This document shows positions 8,990-17,313 of a stretch of DNA of 64,000 nucleotides, piece by piece. The translations under genes were made by a program, and so were the position numbers. The stretch lies in NCBI GenBank assembly GCA_025936045.1, contig JAICUB010000037.1, forward strand, positions 1 to 64,000, in the 5' to 3' direction. The notes below the pieces were generated by a model. The model ran no database searches. It saw only the letters and a program-made list of their open reading frames with translations, and was not told the DNA's origin. The stretch's first letter is position 1; each line of letters starts with the position of its first letter. The DNA is from Polyangiaceae bacterium. Its GTDB lineage: Bacteria; Myxococcota_A; Polyangia; Polyangiales; Polyangiaceae.

Positions 8990-9673
8990 TCAAAGCGCGT
9001 CCTTCGAAAGCACGTAGCCTACGCCCCGCACCGTGCGGATGAGACGCGGCGGATCATCACCGAGCTTCTTTCGTAAATGCGAGATGTGCACGTCGACCGT
9101 CCGATCGCTCACCGTCACGTCCGAACGCCCCGCCTGAGCGAGCAGGCTCGCGCGCGGCACCACCTGTCCGGCGCGCCTGAGCAGACACGCCAGCAGATCG
9201 AACTCGAGCCCGGTGAGCTCGACGGCCTCGCCGTTGACGTGGACGGCGCGCGTTTCTACTTCGAGCACCACGTTTCCCGCCGAAAGGCGCTGGCGGCCGA
9301 GATCGGGGTTCGCGCGCCTGAGCACCGCGCGCAGGCGCGCCAAGAGCTCGCGCGGACTGAACGGCTTGCCGAGGTAGTCGTCGGCGCCGAGCTCGAGCCC
9401 GACGACGCGATCCGTCTCGTCGCCTTTCGCCGTCAGCATCAAGACGGGCAGGGCGGGCCAGCGCCCGCGGAGCTTCTTGAGCACGGCGAGCCCGTCGAGC
9501 TCCGGCATCATCACGTCGAGCAAGACCGCGTCGAACGGCTCGCGCTCGAGCAGCTCGAGAGCCCGGCGCCCGTTCGGGGCGTGCGCCGGGCTCACGTCGT
9601 TCTGCTCGAGGTAGCTCGCGATGAGCTCGTAGAGCCGAACGTCGTCGTCTACCACGAGCACCCGCGTCGTCAT
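8990..9673 (-). CDS. OmpR/PhoB-family response regulator
   Basis: A receiver domain (VDDD acidic pocket, phosphoacceptor D53 in LLDVMMPELDG, conserved Lys in LTAKGD) is joined to a C-terminal winged helix (LEFDLLACLLRRAGQVVPR, then VSDRTVDVHISHLRKKLG). This is the classic OmpR/CpxR layout. I chose ATG 9673 (MTTRVLVVDDD) with GAGG just upstream; an in-frame start at 9706 adds 11 residues unlike the family. It is co-transcribed with the sensor kinase downstream. Two direct repeats upstream of the first gene of the operon (10543-10580) are candidate binding sites for this protein, because this family binds tandem direct repeats. Confidence 0.93.
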   Translation of the reverse strand: MTTRVLVVDDDVRLYELIASYLEQNDVSPAHAPNGRRALELLEREPFDAVLLDVMMPELDGLAVLKKLRGRWPALPVLMLTAKGDETDRVVGLELGADDYLGKPFSPRELLARLRAVLRRANPDLGRQRLSAGNVVLEVETRAVHVNGEAVELTGLEFDLLACLLRRAGQVVPRASLLAQAGRSDVTVSDRTVDVHISHLRKKLGDDPPRLIRTVRGVGYVLSKDAL

Positions 9674-9716
9674 CGCGCCTCGGAGGTTACCATTCCGAGC
9701 GATCACCCACGGTTCC

Positions 9717-9983
9717 TCACGGGCTCGGCGTGTGATCCGCTCCGGGCGTCGCCGCTCCGGGCGTCGTCGCTCTGCGCTCGTTCATCACGCGTTCCGCTGC
9801 GCGCACGCACGCGTCGGCCGCGCGATCCTCGAGCATTTGCCCGTGCTCGCCCCAGCGCCCGTGCCCGTAAAAGCCGGGCCCGTGGCAGCCTCCGGGGCAA
9901 TAGCCCGAAAGGCGCGCGAAGCCCCAGCCGAAGCCGAGCAGCGTTCCAGCCGCCAAGAGCACGATACCGATTCCTCGTCTCAT
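9717..9983 (-). CDS. Small exported Cys/His-rich protein in the Spy-like/two-component operon
   Basis: The protein has 88 residues. An N-terminal hydrophobic segment (about 4-22) acts as signal anchor or signal peptide. It is followed by a Cys/His/Gly-rich stretch (YCPGGCHGPGFYGHG, then WGEHG) and a polar helix with one more Cys. The CPGGCH sequence could hold a metal ion or a redox-active disulfide; this is inference. A strong Shine-Dalgarno AAGGAG lies 7 bases before the ATG. It sits between the Spy/CpxP-like gene (13 bases upstream) and the response regulator (43 bases downstream), so it is probably an accessory envelope sensor part. I do not recognise a named family. Confidence 0.7.
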   Translation of the reverse strand: MRRGIGIVLLAAGTLLGFGWGFARLSGYCPGGCHGPGFYGHGRWGEHGQMLEDRAADACVRAAERVMNERRATTPGAATPGADHTPSP

Positions 9984-9996
9984 GATCGTTCTCCTT

Positions 9997-10485
9997 TCAG
10001 CAGCAGGCGCCGCGGTAAGCGCGCGGGCCGAAGCCGTAAAAACCGGACTCGAGCAGGTCGCCGAGGAGCTTGCGCTGGCGTTCGTCGAGCGCCTCGTGCA
10101 CCTTGCGTAGAGCGTCGACGCCTGCGCGGCGGACGTTGTCGAGCGCCGCGTCGTGGCGCCCGAACACCTCGTTCAGGCGCGCCTCGTCGAAGTGTTCGCC
10201 GCGGAGCGCTTCCGAGACCGCCCGGCGTGTGTCGCGCACCTCACGACCCTGCTCCCGCGCTCGATCGATGAAATCCGAGACGGCAAGGTGTATCGCCTTC
10301 TCTTGGCCGGGCGCCGTGTCGAGGCGCGCGAGCACGGCGTTGATCGCGCCGCGCGGCCCGTAGCCGCCGTAAAAACCGTGGCCGTGCCAATGCCCGTGGT
10401 AGCCGTGCCTGCGGCGCCAGCGGCCGCGGCCGACGAGGCGCACGAGGCCGATGAGACACAGGGTTCCGAAGAAAAATCCGAACAT
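9997..10485 (-). CDS. Spy/CpxP/ZraP-like periplasmic stress or metal-sensor protein
   Basis: The 162-residue protein has an N-terminal membrane segment (1-17), a basic His-rich stretch (RRRHGYHGHWHGHGF, about 24-38) and a helical domain of about 100 residues. That domain shows the pattern of the Spy/CpxP/CnrX group: two long amphipathic helices, a middle ALRGEHFDEARL block, and a final LDERQRKLLGDLLE that resembles the LTPEQR motif. Two Cys end the protein. Members of this group bind metals or misfolded proteins and restrain a partner sensor kinase. It is the first gene of the operon, with AAGGAG 6 bases before the ATG and a pair of 15-bp direct repeats upstream. This mirrors the cpxP-cpxRA arrangement. 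Confidence 0.8.
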   Translation of the reverse strand: MFGFFFGTLCLIGLVRLVGRGRWRRRHGYHGHWHGHGFYGGYGPRGAINAVLARLDTAPGQEKAIHLAVSDFIDRAREQGREVRDTRRAVSEALRGEHFDEARLNEVFGRHDAALDNVRRAGVDALRKVHEALDERQRKLLGDLLESGFYGFGPRAYRGACC

Positions 10486-10542
10486 CGCTTGCTCCTTGTG
10501 GGCGGCCTCCGGGTTCCCCGGCGCCGACGAAAGGAACTTCGT

Positions 10543-10580
10543 GCGCGAGTGTGAAGCGCGTGCCGGCGCGAGTGTGAAGC
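10543..10580 (-). promoter_or_regulatory. Pair of 15-bp direct repeats upstream of the Spy-like/two-component operon
   Basis: GCGCGAGTGTGAAGC (plus strand) occurs exactly at 10543-10557 and again at 10566-10580, a 23-bp period or about two helical turns. It is 58-95 bases before the start codon of the Spy-like gene. OmpR-family regulators bind direct repeats, and the operon encodes one, so this is a candidate autoregulatory site. It could also serve the divergent kinase gene at 10683. Confidence 0.55.
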
Positions 10581-10682
10581 TATGTTGAGCGCTGTAATGT
10601 CCCGTAATTGCATGACTATTTGGACTGAGCTGCCGACACGTGGCCGCCGGCTCGGCTTTGGAGCGATGATGCGAGACCGCGC

Positions 10683-12410
10683 ATGAAGGCTTGCGAAAAG
10701 TGCAAGCTGAAGTTCCCCGACGACACCGCCGCCTGCTTTCTCTGTGGGTCGGCGCTGTCGCCCGTGAAGGACCCCCGCGTTGGCAGCACCGTCAACGGCC
10801 GCTACCAGCTCGAGGCGGCGATCGGGGAGGGCGGCATGGCGACGGTTTACGCGGCGCGCCACCGGCTCGTCGACCGGCCGTGCGCCGTGAAGATCATGAA
10901 CGCCGCGCTCGCGAAGAACGAGGTGATCCGCGAGCGGTTCCGGCGCGAGGCCAAAGCGGCGCAGAAGCTCGCGCACCCGAACATCATCGAGATCTTCGAT
11001 CAGGGCGAGCTCGAGGACGGCAGCGTGTTCCTCGTGATGGAACTGCTCGACGGCGAGACGCTCGCCGACGTCTTGTTCCGCGGCAAGCTGTCCGTCGAGC
11101 GCGCGCTGCCGATCGCGATCCAGATCGCTCGAGCGCTCGCTCGCGCGCACGACCTCGAGGTCATTCACCGCGACCTCAAGCCGGAGAACGTCTTTCTCGC
11201 CGAGTTCGACGACGGCAGTGACTTCGTGAAGCTTCTCGATTTCGGCATCGCGCGCTCGATGCAGGACGTGCGTCTCACGGGCGCGGGGGAAGTCTTCGGC
11301 ACGCCGCAGTACATGGCGCCCGAGCGCATCACCTCGATCGACGCGGGTCCGTCGGCGGATCTCTACGCGCTCGGCGTGATGCTGTTCGAGATGCTCTCCG
11401 GGCAGCTGCCGTTCGACGCGCCCGATATCGCGCAGTTCTTCAGCAAGCATTTGAAGGAGCCGCCGCCGAGCTTGAAGAGCCGCGACCCGGCCATCCCCTT
11501 CGAGCTCGATCGGCTCGTCACGGATCTGATGGCGAAGGAGCCCAAGGATCGGCCGGTGGACGCGCATCGCGTGCACGCCGATCTCTTGCGCATCGCGGGG
11601 GCGCTCGGTCTGCGCCCGCCCGTCGAGATCGCCGAGGCGAGCGAGAGCTCGCGGGGTCCGGCTCGCACGCTACCGCCCATCGCGATCGACCGCTGGGTCA
11701 AGCGCACGGCGGTGTTCGACCAGATGCTCGCGCACGCCTTCGGCACGGAGCGGCCGCTCGAGCTCGTCGAAAAGCTCGGCTCCGTGAAGTCACTGGTGCA
11801 GAAGATCAGCGAGCTCCGCGCGCGCGCCGTCGATGAGCAGCGCGCGCTCGAGTCGATCGAGGCGCGCGGTCGCGAGACCCGCCAGCGCTTCGGCCACGCC
11901 GTGGACGCGCTCGGTATCGACCTCAGCAAGGCCCGCGACGAAGCGAAGGACGCGAGCGCGCACGTGTCGGCGCTCGCGGCCGGCACGGCGGACTACAAGG
12001 GGCAGCTACTCGCGGTACACCGCGAGATTTTGCGCTGGGAAGGGCGCTGTGCGTTCGCCGAGCCGTACGCGGAGCTCGCGCGCGCGTATCGGCTGGCCGC
12101 GGAGGTGCTCGACGCGTGGGGCGTCGCCAAAGCCGGCGTCGGCGCGGCGCAGGCGCTCGCCGACGAGCGTAAGGGCGAAGTCAGCGACCTCGAGTACCAA
12201 ATCGAAGAGCTCCGCGCCGCGCTCCGCAAGCACGAGGAGAGCCTCGAAAAAGAAAACGCCGCGCGCGAGAAGCTCGTGAGCGACCTCGGCAAGACGGCCG
12301 ACGAGCTCGAGTCCAAGCTGATCGAGGTCGCGACCGGGTTCTGCGCGCCGCTCAGGCGCCGCCCCGAGCTCGCGCCGCTGTTCCAGAAGCTCGAGGCCGA
12401 CGCGGCTTGA
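10683..12410 (+). CDS. Cytoplasmic Ser/Thr protein kinase with N-terminal zinc ribbon and C-terminal coiled coil
   Basis: This is a Hanks-type kinase of 575 residues. A CxxC-N10-CxxC zinc ribbon (C4, C7, C18, C21) precedes a complete kinase domain of about 40-305: glycine loop GEGGMATVY from G48, catalytic HRDLKPEN at 162, DFG at 186-188 and the APE-type motif MAPER. Unlike the kinase of the sigma-54 fusion protein, all catalytic residues are canonical, so it should be active. Residues 370-560 are charged helices with heptad-like spacing, probably a coiled coil for dimerisation or partner binding. No membrane segment is seen. It is divergent from the Spy-like operon and convergent with the giant lipoprotein gene (9 bases between stops), so appears monocistronic. 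The substrate is unknown. Confidence 0.93.
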   Translation: MKACEKCKLKFPDDTAACFLCGSALSPVKDPRVGSTVNGRYQLEAAIGEGGMATVYAARHRLVDRPCAVKIMNAALAKNEVIRERFRREAKAAQKLAHPNIIEIFDQGELEDGSVFLVMELLDGETLADVLFRGKLSVERALPIAIQIARALARAHDLEVIHRDLKPENVFLAEFDDGSDFVKLLDFGIARSMQDVRLTGAGEVFGTPQYMAPERITSIDAGPSADLYALGVMLFEMLSGQLPFDAPDIAQFFSKHLKEPPPSLKSRDPAIPFELDRLVTDLMAKEPKDRPVDAHRVHADLLRIAGALGLRPPVEIAEASESSRGPARTLPPIAIDRWVKRTAVFDQMLAHAFGTERPLELVEKLGSVKSLVQKISELRARAVDEQRALESIEARGRETRQRFGHAVDALGIDLSKARDEAKDASAHVSALAAGTADYKGQLLAVHREILRWEGRCAFAEPYAELARAYRLAAEVLDAWGVAKAGVGAAQALADERKGEVSDLEYQIEELRAALRKHEESLEKENAAREKLVSDLGKTADELESKLIEVATGFCAPLRRRPELAPLFQKLEADAA

Positions 12411-12419
12411 GCCGCTGCG

Positions 12420-15400
12420 CTACCTCGTGATCGTGCGCAGCTTGCACTTGTTGGTGCACGTGAAGCTGCCCGTGGGGCCGTCGTCGCACTGCTCGCCGTC
12501 GGCGCGCTGCACGACTTTGTCGCCGCAGTACGCCGCCTTGGTGCAGTCGGCGTTGCAACCGCCGTATTGGCCGTGGTTCGCGCCGGAGCCGTCGTCGCAC
12601 TGCTCGGGGCCGTTGCGCACGCCGTCACCGCAGTAGGGCACGTTCTTCGTGCACTGATAGCTGCAGCCGCTGCCGTCGGCGGAGTAGGCCGTGTTGTCGA
12701 TCCCGTCGTCGCAGTCCTCGGGGCCGCTCTTCGTGCCGTCGCCGCAGTAAGGGCCCCACTCGCACACGGTGTTGCAGCCGTCGTACGCCGTATCGGAGTT
12801 CTGCGAGCCGTTGTCGCAGAGCTCGAACGCGCTCTGGACCACGCCGTCACCGCACGAGGGCGGGGCTTTGCACTTCGGCCCGCACGCGTTGGTGTCGCCT
12901 GGGTACTCGTAGGTGTCGTCGTTGAAGCCGTTGTCACATGCTTCGGCGCTCTTCTGGCGGACGCCGTCGCCGCAGCGCGGACCGAGGAGGCACGCCGTGG
13001 TGCAACCGTCGTAGTTGCTGTCCGAGTTCTTCGAGCCGTCGTCGCACTCTTCGCCGTCGTCGGCTTGAAGCACGCCGTCACCGCACGACGGACCGAACGT
13101 GCAGCTCGTCGTGCAGCCTCCGTACTGCACCTGGCTCGACGATTGATTGAACATGCCGTAGTCGCAGTCTTCACCGCTCTCCTTGACGCCGTCGCCGCAG
13201 AACGCGTCGAACTCGCAGCTCGAGTTGCAGCCGGGGGTGCCGTCGCAAAGCTCGGCCCCGTTACGGATGCCGTCACCGCAATACGGCGCCGGCTGGCAGT
13301 CGTAGTTGCATTTACCCGCTCCGTACGTCGCGAACATGCCGGGCGTGTCGCACGCCTCGCCGTTCGTGATGGCGCCGTCGCCGCAATACGGCCCGAGTTG
13401 GCACTGCGTCGTGCAGCCGCCGTAGAGGCCGTCGGCGTTGGCTCCGCCGTTGTCGCACTGCTCGTGGTCCGGCTGGATGACGCCGTCGCCGCAGTGCGGA
13501 GGCGTCACGCAGCCCGGAGCGCAGCCGCTCGTCCCGTATTGCGTCAGGTTCGTCCCGTCATCGCATTGCTCCGGGCCGTTCTGCGTATGGTCGCCGCAGT
13601 ACGGTCCGAGCACGCAGGTGGTCGCCGTGCACTTGCCGTAAGTCGGCGTCGCGGTGTTGTTCGCGCCGTCGTCGCACTCCTCGGGGGGCGTGACCGTCAC
13701 CGTCGGCGATTGACCCTGCGGGTTGGGCCCGCACACGGGCGAGCAGGTCGAGCGTGGCGCGAGGAAGCCGTCGAGGGTGAGCTGGTAGTTCGAGCCCGTC
13801 GGGTGGCGCTCCGCTTGGAATACGACGATCTCGTAGACACCGCCCTTGGTCAGGCCGAAGCGCTTGTCGTCACCGTTGTTCTCGTTCGTTTGCAGCGTAC
13901 AGGCGGCGAGAGTTCCCTGGTTGTTGTTGTTCGCACCCTGAACCGAGCAATCACTGTCCGTATTGCCGGTGCCGTCCCCATCGTCGCCCAACACCACGCG
14001 GCCGTTCAATTGCGCGTGAATGCCGCCGATGTCGACCGCGAGGCGCCCGTTGATGAACACCCATACGTCGTCGTCGCCGAAGAACGTGAGTGTTTCGCCG
14101 CCCTGGTACTGGAAGAAGTAGCGGAGCTCGCTCGTGAACTGGAAGTTGTGCGTTTGACTCGGCGGGTTGGTGCCGCGGCCGTCGAGCGGAAAGAACCCCG
14201 TCCCTGAGCAACCGCTGCCGGGACACGAGTACCGATATGCCGTCGGCGTACCGGTGACTTGCGTCAGGGTCAGCGTATCGAAGGGCGCGGGTACCGTCGG
14301 CGGATTCGGGATCACCGAGATGAGGTGGGACGGCGTGCCACCCGCTTGTGACAGCGCATCCGGCAGCACCGCGTTCGAGTCCGCGTACCAGAGCTTGAAC
14401 GCCGCCTTGTGATACGCCTCGTCGAGGTTCGTGCCGTCACCCGTCGTATCGATGGTCGGGTGCATCCCGGGCGTCGGGAGGATGTTCGCAATACCGCCGG
14501 CGGTACCGGGGTAAGCGCCGCCGTTGTAGACGGCGCCGCCCGTGTCCGTATTGCCCACGTAGAGCGGCTTACCGTCGATATCGAGCTTGCCGCACGTTCC
14601 CGAGCCCGTGGCGCCGTTCTTGTCCGTGTTCGCCGTCGTGCATACGTCCCCGGTGATCCCGGGATCGACGCCCTGAGCCGGCGAGTTCGCCGGCGTGCCG
14701 CCGCCGTTGGGCCAGCCGGTCGTGCTGCCGGGGCCGTTCACCTTCATGTGCGGGTGGCCGCCGGACTGATCCCGCTGCTCGAAGTTGCGGTACGTGATCT
14801 TGAACGCTACCGAAGACGGATACGTCACGCTCGGCGCGCAGGACCAGCCGGTCTCGATCTTGCAGTTGCCGGCGTCGTTCGGAGCAATGTACGAGCAGCC
14901 GTCACCGCCGGTCGTGTTGCCGTCGTCGCACTCCTCGGTCCCCGTGACGAGGCCGTCGCCGCAGGTTACTGCGACGCTCGGGTTGGTCCCGGTCGTCACC
15001 TTCGGTTCGAGTTGGCACGTCGGACCGCAGCCGTCGCCCGCGATGGTGTTGCCGTCGTCGCAGCCTTCACCGGGTTCGGCGTTGGCTTTCGCCGTATTGA
15101 CGTACGCGGTCGAACCCGGCGTGGACGAAGGCGCCGTCGCGTTGCCGCACACCGTCTTCGAGCACGGCCCGGTACCGCCCGCGCCGCAGGTGTAGCCGGC
15201 CGCCAGGCGGCACTTCACGCACGCGGTCGCGTCGGTGCCGGTCGCGTTCTCGATGTCGCACTGCTCGGTGCCCTCGATGACGCCGTCGCCGCAGATCGGG
15301 ATGCAGGGCTTGCCGGGGCGCACGCACTTGTAATGCGTGGTGTCGATCGTCGTGCAGTCCCCGGAACAACCGTCCCCGTCGCTGGTATTGCCGTCGTCGC

Positions 15401-16772
15401 AGGACTCGCCCGGTTCGATTTTGCCGTCACCGCAGACGATCGCCGTGCAGGTGGAGGGCTCGCCCGTACAATAGTAGCCGCCCTGAATCTTGCAGCTCGA
15501 GCTGCACCCGGCGACGTTGGTGAAGCCCGTATCGCATTCCTCGCCCGCCTGGATCTGGCCGTCACCGCAGACGGCCACCTTGATGCAGACGTTCGGGGCG
15601 GGGCACGCGTAGCCGTCGTCGGCTTGGCAGTTCGTGCAGCCGGGCACGTTCCCGTCGCAGGTCTCGCCGTACTCGATGACTCCGTTGTTGCAGACGGCGG
15701 GATCGACGAGGCCGGTGTCGTAGCCTTTGCACGCGAGCGCGCCCGAGCCGTAGCAGGCGCTTTCACCCGTGATGCCGGGGTCGCATTCCTCGCCCGGCCC
15801 GAGCATCCCGTCGCCGCAGACGATGGTCGACGTGCACACGCTCGGCTCGGCCTTCGTGCACTCGAAAAAGGGCTCGACTTGGCAGCCCGCGGAGCAGCCG
15901 TCGCCGCTCGCGTTGTTACCGTCGTCGCATTCCTCCGCGCCGAGCAGGCGCCCGTCACCGCAGACGGGCTTGCAGCCGCTCGTGCCGCAGAGCCAGCCGT
16001 CCTCCACCGCGCACTTCGACGAACAGCCGTCACCGTTTTTGGTGTTCCCGTCGTCGCAGCTCTCGTCGGGCGTCCGGCGGCCGTCCCCGCACTCGAGCTT
16101 CACGCATGCTTGTCCCGGAGGGCAGAAGTAGCCGTCCTCGAGCTCGCAGGTATCGCTGCAGCCGTCGCCGCTCTTGTCGTTGCCGTCGTCGCATTGCTCG
16201 CCGTGCTCACGCTCGGCGTTGCCGCAAACGGGGAGCGCGACGCACGGCTCGCCCGGCTTGACGCAGACGTATCCGTCCTCGACGCCGTCGCAGCCGGCGG
16301 AGCAGCCGTCGCCGCTCTCCTCGTTGCCGTCGTCGCAGACCTCGTCCCCTTCGATCACGCCGTTGCCGCACGTGACGACACGCACGCAGGGCTGGCCCTC
16401 GGTGCAGATGTAGTCGGGATCGGACCGCGTGCAGTCGGCGCTGCAGCCGTCGTCGTCGTCGGTATTGGCGTCGTCGCAGAGCTCGCCCGCTTCGAGGATG
16501 CCGTCGCCGCAGATCCCCGCGGGAGCTCCGCCCATCCCGCCCTCGGGGTTTTCGTTCTGCCCGCCCATGTTCCCGACACCGACCACGCTCGTTCCACCCG
16601 TGCCGTTTCCGGTGCCCCCCGTCCCCGAACCGGCCGAACCACCGGTAGCGATCGGGCGGTCACGCGTGGTGACTGACGGCGAGCCGCCGCAACCGATCGC
16701 GGTCAACGCAATTGGGGCAAACAGCGTTACGAAAGCTCGAAAACCGGTCCCACCAAGACGCCAGGCGTTCAC
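12420..16772 (-). CDS. Giant Cys-repeat (DUF4215-type) lipoprotein with central fibro-slime domain
   Basis: This is a 1450-residue surface lipoprotein: signal peptide to C28 (LTAIGCGG), then a Gly/Thr stalk. About 12 Cys modules of the form CGDG...E.CDDGN...GDGCS..C follow (DUF4215/Myxococcus Cys-rich repeat). Next comes a fibro-slime domain at about 657-1009 (FQFTSELRYFFQY, then FFGDDDVWVFINGRLAVDIG, then TLDGFLAPRSTC). About 12 further modules are of a second subtype in which YGGC replaces GDGC. The Asp/Asn-rich modules look suited to calcium binding and disulfide bonds. Fibro-slime domains occur in secreted or adhesive proteins, so an adhesin or matrix role is inferred. The start codon is GTG. 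It is divergent from, and paralogous to, the next gene. Confidence 0.93.
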   Translation of the reverse strand: MNAWRLGGTGFRAFVTLFAPIALTAIGCGGSPSVTTRDRPIATGGSAGSGTGGTGNGTGGTSVVGVGNMGGQNENPEGGMGGAPAGICGDGILEAGELCDDANTDDDDGCSADCTRSDPDYICTEGQPCVRVVTCGNGVIEGDEVCDDGNEESGDGCSAGCDGVEDGYVCVKPGEPCVALPVCGNAEREHGEQCDDGNDKSGDGCSDTCELEDGYFCPPGQACVKLECGDGRRTPDESCDDGNTKNGDGCSSKCAVEDGWLCGTSGCKPVCGDGRLLGAEECDDGNNASGDGCSAGCQVEPFFECTKAEPSVCTSTIVCGDGMLGPGEECDPGITGESACYGSGALACKGYDTGLVDPAVCNNGVIEYGETCDGNVPGCTNCQADDGYACPAPNVCIKVAVCGDGQIQAGEECDTGFTNVAGCSSSCKIQGGYYCTGEPSTCTAIVCGDGKIEPGESCDDGNTSDGDGCSGDCTTIDTTHYKCVRPGKPCIPICGDGVIEGTEQCDIENATGTDATACVKCRLAAGYTCGAGGTGPCSKTVCGNATAPSSTPGSTAYVNTAKANAEPGEGCDDGNTIAGDGCGPTCQLEPKVTTGTNPSVAVTCGDGLVTGTEECDDGNTTGGDGCSYIAPNDAGNCKIETGWSCAPSVTYPSSVAFKITYRNFEQRDQSGGHPHMKVNGPGSTTGWPNGGGTPANSPAQGVDPGITGDVCTTANTDKNGATGSGTCGKLDIDGKPLYVGNTDTGGAVYNGGAYPGTAGGIANILPTPGMHPTIDTTGDGTNLDEAYHKAAFKLWYADSNAVLPDALSQAGGTPSHLISVIPNPPTVPAPFDTLTLTQVTGTPTAYRYSCPGSGCSGTGFFPLDGRGTNPPSQTHNFQFTSELRYFFQYQGGETLTFFGDDDVWVFINGRLAVDIGGIHAQLNGRVVLGDDGDGTGNTDSDCSVQGANNNNQGTLAACTLQTNENNGDDKRFGLTKGGVYEIVVFQAERHPTGSNYQLTLDGFLAPRSTCSPVCGPNPQGQSPTVTVTPPEECDDGANNTATPTYGKCTATTCVLGPYCGDHTQNGPEQCDDGTNLTQYGTSGCAPGCVTPPHCGDGVIQPDHEQCDNGGANADGLYGGCTTQCQLGPYCGDGAITNGEACDTPGMFATYGAGKCNYDCQPAPYCGDGIRNGAELCDGTPGCNSSCEFDAFCGDGVKESGEDCDYGMFNQSSSQVQYGGCTTSCTFGPSCGDGVLQADDGEECDDGSKNSDSNYDGCTTACLLGPRCGDGVRQKSAEACDNGFNDDTYEYPGDTNACGPKCKAPPSCGDGVVQSAFELCDNGSQNSDTAYDGCNTVCEWGPYCGDGTKSGPEDCDDGIDNTAYSADGSGCSYQCTKNVPYCGDGVRNGPEQCDDGSGANHGQYGGCNADCTKAAYCGDKVVQRADGEQCDDGPTGSFTCTNKCKLRTITR

Positions 16773-17313
16773 GATCGCACCCTAGGCTCGTCCGTTCGCG
16801 CGACTCAAGCCGTTCGGCGGCGTTTTGGCGTCGGCTGCACTGCTAACCCGTGGGCGTGTGCCGCCGATCCGAAAGGGATTGGTGCGAGCGAGCACGAGCC
16901 TGGGTCGGTTGTAAGCGTCCGCCCGTCTATTTCAGCCCGGGTGGACGTGCGGACGCGCAGGCTCCCCGTCTCCTTCTCATATCGGTCGACCGAATATGAG
17001 AGCGCGTCTTTTCGCCACGCAGGCGGAACGCGAGGTCGAGCGAGGCGCGCCAGGTCCGACTTGAGCTACCGACGGTCGCGGCGCGCCGGGCGATGCAAGC
17101 GCGTGACGCGGTCGCCGCGCATTGCGGTCGGAGTGCTCGAGGCTCGAATCGATCGATAGCCGCGAACATCTGTTGATGTAGGTATTCGCGCACAAAGCGC
17201 GACCAATCGTCCGCGCAAGGGAAGATTTTTGGAGCGTCACGAAGCCCGTCGCCTAGGATGTAAGGTTGATGCGCGAGGTGGATCAGAATCCGCGCGTTCA
17301 CGGAGTTCGTTCT
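16773..17313. other. 541-bp intergenic region between divergent giant lipoprotein genes
   Basis: No convincing gene is present; a 124-codon minus-strand frame (16927-17301) is Arg/Ala-rich and runs against the expected promoter. The region is somewhat lower in GC than its surroundings and should hold both promoters. It contains the 25-bp interrupted palindrome at 16976-17000. A weak promoter-like pair (TTGGAG at 17229 and TAGGAT at 17254, 19-bp spacing) lies before the plus-strand gene. Confidence 0.6.
16976..17000. promoter_or_regulatory. 25-bp palindrome, possible shared operator
   Basis: The outer arms are CTCATAT and ATATGAG. The centre is the perfect decamer CGGTCGACCG, with a single extra A on the right side. 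It lies between the divergent paralogous lipoprotein genes, 203 bases from one start and 313 from the other. A palindrome of this size in AT-richer DNA between divergent genes suggests a dimeric regulator site, though a hairpin in RNA is also possible. Confidence 0.45.

Noticed and set aside
14409..16676. 755-codon plus-strand frame opposite the Cys-repeat lipoprotein
   Set aside because: It is the antisense of the repeated CGDG/DDGN codons, giving Ala/Val/Arg-rich repeats with no motif.
16927..17301. 124-codon minus-strand frame between the giant lipoprotein genes
   Set aside because: The predicted peptide is rich in Arg, Ala and Ser like random high-GC frames, has no domain pattern, and would cover the promoter region of the divergent genes.
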